Source: Euperipatoides rowelli (taxonomy: Eukaryota; Onychophora; Udeonychophora; Euonychophora; Peripatopsidae). From it: 10,100 nt of DNA. The stretch lies in the NCBI GenBank assembly GCA_003024985.2, contig PXIH01S0002768.1; one strand, given 5' to 3'. Each line of letters begins with the position of its first letter. Position 1 is the first letter of the stretch. Shown in pieces: positions 5,961-10,100 of the stretch. A program made the translations under genes and the position numbers. Under the pieces are notes generated by a model. The model was not told where the DNA came from, did not search any database, and worked only from the letters and a program-made list of their open reading frames with translations.

Positions 5961-8854
5961 TTATATTGAATGGTCAGACTCTTCATCTTCACTATTTAAA
6001 TTGTAATCTATTGTGGTAACACAGTAACTACATTTGCAAAGTGCAGTGCATGGCAATTTGCTACTCTGACAGGAACATTTGCTACAACTTGTATATTCAC
6101 CATGCACACATCCACACTTAACTAGTCAATTATAGATACTGACCAGTGCAGATAGATCAAGACATTCCTTAGGAGAAATTGTACCATCTGGGTTGTTCCC
6201 ATCCATTTTCTTTAAGTGGTGGTATGTTAGGACATAGATATCTACTTCCTTTACTGATTTGTGAAATGAGATTTGCTCTCTGAATGTGTGGTTTCAGTCC
6301 ACCGAGGGTTGGAGTAATCTCTCAGTTTCTAGGTTTTTTTTTATTTGAACAGTTCCCATACAAATATGAATAGCAACAAAAGACCATAGTCCAGCTAGGT
6401 TTTCCTTAGTACTAATCTAAAATTTTTATTTATTTCTTTGTTTTTATTTTAATAATTAGTTCATGAACTGTGCTGTATTTGCTGTTCTTGTTATACACCA
6501 TGCAGACAAAGCAGTCAAGTACATTCGACATGATATACAAGTCAAAACTATCTTCCCCAAATTGCTTGAAAACATCAAACACATCACAAATGTATAGAAA
6601 GCTTATATAATACTGAATCTATCTACTCTTTGATATTCCCATAAATATACCTCCCCAGTCTCCACCAGTAAAAATATGAAGTTCTAGTAGTCCTTTATTT
6701 TTGTCATTACCAACTGCTAAACATCTTTCCCTGTTTATTTTTCACTTATATTTTCCTTTGCCTGTGATGACATGAAGTTTACCATGAATATTGTTAGTTG
6801 CACCTAAGTCCATTAAGTAAATGAAAACGTATCAGATGAATATACATTGTATTCCGTTGGTCTGTATTTGTCTTCAACGAATCAAACACATGTATTAGAA
6901 TTAAAGTATCAGCCTCCTCATGTGAATGCTGGCCAATATTCAAATTGAAGACATCTGGTTTGTTATAATTAGTAGAGATGCCATAGTTGACGACTAAAAT
7001 TTGGCTGCTACATGCATATTACATAAGGATAGCTTTTCCTAGATAGTGTGTTAGTTGATACATTGTGTCAGTTTGAGACAGCAGGGTTTTCATTGGTATT
7101 AATTTGATATTTGTTGTCTTTGATGTGAAAGTTGACTGGAGCTACACTAGCAGACCTCTTGCTATGTGTCTACTCTTTAAGAGAATTGTCAATATATCTG
7201 TCAAAGATAATTATTCCTTCATTATATGCAGACATGATTTTATGGATGCAAAATCAAAACAGGTCAGTATCGATGGACTCTTCTTGATTGCTTGGACAAC
7301 TGCCATTGCATCTATCACATATTGTATTGGTCTTCCATTCACTGGATTTACTCAATAGTTCTATTTTGAACTGTTCAACAGCATGTTCAAAAGCACTCTT
7401 ATCAGTTGGAATGAGAAGAAGACCATCGGTAGAAAAGGTTGTCCATGGAATAATGCAAAACTCAAATTTTCCAATTGTGTCACTTAGAGAATAGATCATC
7501 ATACTAGAACTTGTCTGTTGACCTGCCAGAAATCTAGCCAAGAGTTGACGATCTTCTCTTAAATTTATCAATTTAATTCCAACTTTGAAACTAGTCTTTT
7601 TTTCAACATGTCTTCAGTTTAATTTTTGTCAAAGTATCCAAAATTAATTTATTTGCTGTAAATTAAACTAATCTGCAACAAACTCTTCAAATTTCTTCAT
7701 ACTCTTGTAATCTCATTGAAGAATGTCATCCTTTTCTGTCTCAGGAACTTTACATATTGGATGACGTGTTCATAAGCATTATGTCCTTATTTAAGAATGG
7801 GTTTCCACAATGTTTGATAGTGCCATACTTAATTATTGATGAATTAATGAATATGCAAACTGCTATTGAGCCGGTTAATTGATAATGTTCCTTCGTTCAT
7901 AACTTTTGGTACAATATCATTCTTGAAATGTTTGAATGGCGCTAATGATTTCAGGAGCAATGAAGAAAAATGTATTCAATGCATCATCATTCTGCATTAT
8001 TCCAGTTAGTCCACCTGTAACTTTTAATTCTCTGATTAGTTGTACCAGTGTTTGATCATCTAAATATGTGTGAATAGAATGCTTGATTTCATCACTGGGA
8101 AACCACCACATTTCAAGTCTTTCCTAGTTTCCTCATCAGTGCTTTTGAGCATTTGCATTTGGGCAAGATACACTGGCACTAGTCATGCATATTGATACAG
8201 ATCATGAGAAAAATAGTACTTTACTTGCTCCTCAAGGGCACCAAGATGAAACTCCAAATTTCACTCTGCTCACTCGAATCAAGTGAAGTAAACTCTCTAC
8301 CTATCTCATATAATTATTCAGAAATCGTGCAATCTCTTCCAGGCCTTGGTCAAACACTGAAGGTATGGCTAAACTTACTACTACCTCAAAGATGTCAGAA
8401 TGCCATCTTCTCAACCATGAAGCTTAATGTGAAATAGATGACATTTAAGGTTCATGATTTCAAATTTTTCTTTCTGTACAGCTGCTCCAAAGAATAGGTT
8501 GTAGAAGGTCAATATATTGGTAATGTGGTATTCTATGCAAGGCTTAAACAATTTTTCAGTAAAGATTTGTTGGATTGTTGACGGTGAATAAAGACCTGCC
8601 TCAATGCTGATGGAATCTAGATCGCTGCCTTCAACAAACTTTACTATTGCATAAAGTGAAGCAAAACATGCATGAAGTTCAACAATTCTCAGAATCCAGT
8701 TTGTATTTTCTGTTGCAGTTTGTAGTTTTGTTATCCTCTCATACAGATAGTCAAGTATTATTACAGTTCTATGATGGGGACCTACAATTAATGCTGGTAT
8801 TCCTTGTGCAAGACACAACACCGTATTGAGAGCACTGTTTGCTATATGATACAT
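5961..8854 (-). pseudogene. Large PIN/FEN-like nuclease + CXC-domain transposon protein, decayed
   Basis: One gene of about 950 codons can be traced across frames. Order: an N-terminal block from the ATG at 8854 (147 codons to 8411) with NWILRIVELHACFASLYAIV, GSDLDSISIEAGLYSPSTIQ and an EYHITN helix; LEEQVKYYFSHDLYQYA (8100-8250); LKVTGGLTGIMQNDDALNTF (7917-8111); REDRQLLARFLAGQQ...IPTDKSAFEHAVEQF (7254-7571). Then come VIDAMAVVQAIKKSP (Asp at 7310-7312), EGIIIFDRYIDNSLKE (Asp at 7200-7202), HSHEEADTLILIH (6902-6928), HIFTGGD (6658-6678), and a Cys-rich CXC domain (6021-6119) with an acidic tail ending at TAA 5961-5963. The acidic motifs resemble the metal-binding positions of PIN/FEN nucleases, which is my inference. 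At least two frameshifts (near 7320 and 7235) and many stops (for example 6126-6128) show it is dead. The motif order resembles uncharacterised, repeated invertebrate proteins that I recall; a homology search would confirm or refute this. Confidence 0.75.
6021..6119 (-). other. CXC (tesmin/TSO1-like) cysteine-rich domain at the C-terminus of the transposon protein
   Basis: The minus strand gives KCGCVHGEYTSCSKCSCQSS, then KLPCTALCKCSYC. The cysteine spacing is C-x-C-x7-C-x2-C-x-C-x6-C-x3-C-x-C-x2-C, nine cysteines in 33 residues, close to the CRC/CXC pattern of tesmin, LIN54 and MSL2, which binds zinc and DNA. All cysteines are kept although the gene around it is broken, and a TGA (6126-6128) lies only three codons upstream. 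A role in recognising the transposon ends is plausible but inferred. Confidence 0.8.
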
Positions 8855-8977
8855 TTATTTTTGCCATTTTCTATTCTGTATTTTGAAAATCATATGTATA
8901 AAATTATAATATTGCTGGGATTCAACAGAAAATTAAACGTGAGTTGGCGTCCAGTTTTAAATCCAATATGGCTTCAA

Positions 8978-9090
8978 AAAAATGGTACCTTACTTATTTG
9001 TATTCAGCATATTTTACTTGACAAAAGAAACCTCAAAATTCATTTTGGCATGAAATCTAGCTGGGCCAAAATTAATGACATAACAAACCA
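8978..9090 (-). repeat. Right terminal inverted repeat of the nested DNA transposon
   Basis: Plus-strand blocks GGTACC (8984-8989), TCAGCAT (9004-9010), CATTTTGGC (9041-9049) and AGCTGG (9059-9064), ending AACAAACCA at 9090. Their reverse complements occur in the reverse order at 5685-5778. From GGTACC to the end it spans about 107 bp, against about 94 bp on the left. Confidence 0.8.
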
Positions 9091-9092
9091 TA
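9091..9092. repeat. TA target duplication of the nested transposon, right copy
   Basis: TA follows the terminal ACCA and precedes CTATTTTGG, which is gag coding sequence on the minus strand. It matches the TA at 5683-5684. Confidence 0.6.
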
Positions 9093-9670
9093 CTATTTTG
9101 GAAATTCAGTTTTTTTTTTTTAATAAAGAATAAATCATTTTTATCATTTGCATTTTCAAATTGAGAAAAGTTTTTATTGCTTAATTCCGCAACACTGGCT
9201 AAAGAAATAACTTCTTCAAACGAAATATCGTTTTTTTCTAGAATTAGTCTTTTTTTAATAGACAAATCTTTTAAGCCATACATAAATTGTTCAACTAACA
9301 TGAAATTCAGTTTCTCCGTAAACTCGCAATTGACAGAAACTTTCCTCAGTTCGGCAGTGTAATTTGAAATGGATTCAGAATCGTGCTGTTTGCATTCTCT
9401 AAACTTAAAGCGCTCCATCCTAGAAAGGCCAACCAGCATGAAATGTGTTCCTAAGATCGTGAATATTTCTTCCAAAGGTTTATCCTTCGGATCTTCTGGT
9501 GCGATTAAGTCACAAAGCAAATTAAATGTTTTGCTGCCAATTACTGTAAAAACTGTGGCTACTTTAAGTTTATCTTGAACTTTACTTGCCTCTAGAAAAA
9601 GTAGAANTTGTTGCACGTATCTCTGTTAACTACACTTATGGTGATCAAAATTTTCAATTTTTGATTCCAT
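9093..9670 (-). pseudogene. Gypsy gag, capsid (retrotransposon gag) part
   Basis: The minus strand is almost fully open for about 190 codons. It begins at an ATG (9668-9670) 27 bp after the candidate primer site and has a single stop, TAA at 9626-9628 (codon 15). The core contains APEDPKDKPLEEIFTILGTHF followed by ERFKFRECKQHDSESISNY, then VSVNCEF, LVEQFMYGLKD and KRLILEKNDISFEE, the pattern of the Gypsy retrotransposon_gag capsid family (R-x-x-F-x-x-x-x-Q...E-S-I-x-x-Y...L-x-x-x-F-x-x-G-L). It assembles the virus-like particle. One base is ambiguous (N at 9607). Downstream the frame enters the DNA transposon at 9090; the 23 or so codons that stay open there are transposon sequence, not gag. 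The zinc-knuckle half is at 5537-5682. Confidence 0.9.
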
Positions 9671-9696
9671 AGTTATTAAAAGCAAAAAGACAATAT

Positions 9697-9714
9697 TTTA
9701 AAAACTCGTCACCA
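9697..9714 (-). promoter_or_regulatory. Candidate primer binding site of the Gypsy element
   Basis: On the sense strand the 5' LTR is followed by six bases (GAAATT) and then TGGTGACGAGTTTTTAAA. TGG is complementary to the CCA tail of tRNA, and the position is right. The tRNA implied (3' end CTCGTCACCA) is not assigned, and the A/T-rich second half has probably decayed or pairs only over the first ten or so bases. Confidence 0.6.
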
Positions 9715-9720
9715 AATTTC

Positions 9721-9936
9721 TATTATATATTTAATAGAAAGAAATGGGAGATACGAAATGTAAACAATAACTACAATAATTTAATAATCGTAATGGCAAA
9801 AGCAAGAAGAAGGTTAGAGCATTACTGCTCAGAATCAAACTGATTAAAGAACAGATTGTTCTCGAATCTGACTGCGGTGCATAAGACTTAACACGGCATG
9901 TCATATTCTATACTGTTATATGTCAAAGATATAACA
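9721..9936 (-). repeat. 5' LTR of the Gypsy element
   Basis: 216 bp, matching 4206-4421 except at 12 positions that I counted. On the sense strand it begins TGTTATATC and ends ATATATAATA. It should hold the promoter and the polyadenylation signal; ATATAACAGTATAG near the start is a TATA-like stretch, but I cannot fix the U3/R/U5 borders. Confidence 0.95.
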
Positions 9937-9941
9937 TCAGT
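9937..9941. repeat. Target site duplication, right copy (TCAGT)
   Basis: It is identical to 4201-4205 and sits directly against the outer end of the 5' LTR. Joining 4205 to 9942 would give the pre-insertion site in the flank of the LINE remnant. Confidence 0.9.
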
Positions 9942-10066
9942 ATAGCAAAATTTTTCTGCCAACTGTAAGTACACAGACAGACTTGGAAGTTTCTTTGCAC
10001 TAATCATGACTATCACCTTTTAGCAATCAAATGTGGCAGTTTAGCCCATTTGTGTTCCCCATTTTC

Positions 10067-10068
<2 letters not shown>

Positions 10069-10100
<32 letters not shown>
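10069..10100. repeat. (TA)n microsatellite, cut by the window edge
   Basis: Alternating T and A from 10069 to the last base. Between 9942 and 10068 is 127 bp of flanking sequence in which I see no gene. Confidence 0.98.

Larger units (their letters stand above)
5685..9090 (-). mobile_element. Nested DNA transposon, about 3.4 kb, unassigned superfamily
   Basis: This element interrupts the Gypsy gag between capsid and zinc knuckles. It has imperfect terminal inverted repeats of about 100 bp, likely flanked by a TA duplication, and carries one long gene remnant on the minus strand (5961-8854). The gene shows no recognisable Gypsy, LINE or common DDE transposase motif; instead it carries PIN/FEN-like acidic motifs and a C-terminal CXC domain. 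About 280 bp of non-coding DNA lies between the left end and the stop codon, and about 240 bp between the right end and the first ATG. The ends TGGT...ACCA do not fit Tc1/mariner ends I know. Academ, reported to combine a Cys8 finger with an XPG-like nuclease, is the known superfamily I would compare first; that is recollection, not a match. Confidence 0.8.
4206..9936 (-). mobile_element. Ty3/Gypsy LTR retrotransposon, internally deleted and carrying a nested DNA transposon
   Basis: The element runs right to left: 5' LTR (9721-9936), primer site, gag, [DNA transposon 5685-9090], zinc knuckles, protease, end of RNase H, end of integrase, polypurine tract, 3' LTR (4206-4421). It is flanked by TCAGT on both sides. 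Protease before RNase H and integrase, with CCHC zinc knuckles and DTG protease, identifies the Ty3/Gypsy (Metaviridae) order rather than Copia. Without the nested insert only about 2.3 kb of Gypsy sequence is left, against the usual 5 kb or so, because the reverse transcriptase and most of RNase H and integrase are missing. gag and pol have premature stops and frameshifts, so the copy cannot move by itself. The two LTRs differ at 12 of 216 positions by my count (9 transitions, 3 transversions). Confidence 0.93.

Noticed and set aside
7104-7494. Plus-strand ORFs at 7104-7358 and 7288-7494
   Set aside because: They overlap the transposon gene motifs (VIDAM, IFDRY, REDRQLLARFL) that read on the minus strand and have no family pattern of their own.
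5685-9090. Tc1/mariner or hAT element
   Set aside because: The TA duplication would suit Tc1/mariner, but the gene lacks a recognisable DD34D/E core and is far too long, and hAT would give an 8-bp duplication, which is absent.
8192-9133. Plus-strand ORFs at 8192-8437, 8647-8829 and 8804-9133
   Set aside because: They are antisense to the N-terminal part of the transposon gene or run through its right inverted repeat; no recognisable content.
9177-9578. Plus-strand ORFs at 9177-9362 and 9369-9578
   Set aside because: They are antisense shadows of the Gypsy gag, which reads with clear capsid motifs on the minus strand.

Overview
The window looks like non-genic DNA from an animal genome, probably an invertebrate. 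It is very AT-rich, has long TA microsatellites, and contains no intact host gene, tRNA or rRNA. Everything I can identify is mobile-element debris. The species cannot be named from this sequence.

Layout, left to right. (1) 1-186, minus strand: a non-LTR reverse transcriptase fragment with an intact FADD motif, running off the left edge. (2) 187-1237: unassigned AT-rich DNA that may be the broken interior of an LTR element, whose probable 5' LTR (1238-1456) and primer binding site (1216-1233) lie at its right end, minus strand. (3) 1471-1554: a TA microsatellite. (4) 1555-2517: nothing firm, apart from a weak LTR-like edge near 1867. (5) 2518-3449, plus strand: an L1/Tx1-type LINE reverse transcriptase pseudogene, followed by an unrecognised tail to 4200. 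(6) 4206-9936, minus strand: a Ty3/Gypsy element with two 216-bp LTRs and a 5-bp target duplication TCAGT. It keeps gag, zinc knuckles, protease, the last part of RNase H and the end of integrase; reverse transcriptase and most of RNase H and integrase are gone. (7) 5685-9090, inside that Gypsy element: a separate 3.4-kb DNA transposon with imperfect terminal inverted repeats and a TA target duplication, inserted between the capsid and zinc-knuckle parts of gag. (8) 10069-10100: a second TA microsatellite at the right edge.

The most interesting object is the nested DNA transposon. Its single decayed gene (minus strand, stop at 5961) can be followed through several frames. It shows a PIN/FEN-nuclease-like series of acidic motifs (VIDAM, IFDRY, HEEADT, FTGGD) and ends in a cysteine-rich CXC (tesmin/TSO1-like) domain. 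I do not recognise a standard DDE transposase in it. The motif order resembles large uncharacterised protein families that are repeated in cnidarian and mollusc genomes. The repeat ends and the target duplication suggest that such a protein can travel as, or with, a DNA transposon. The order of events is LINE and flanking DNA first, then Gypsy, then the DNA transposon.
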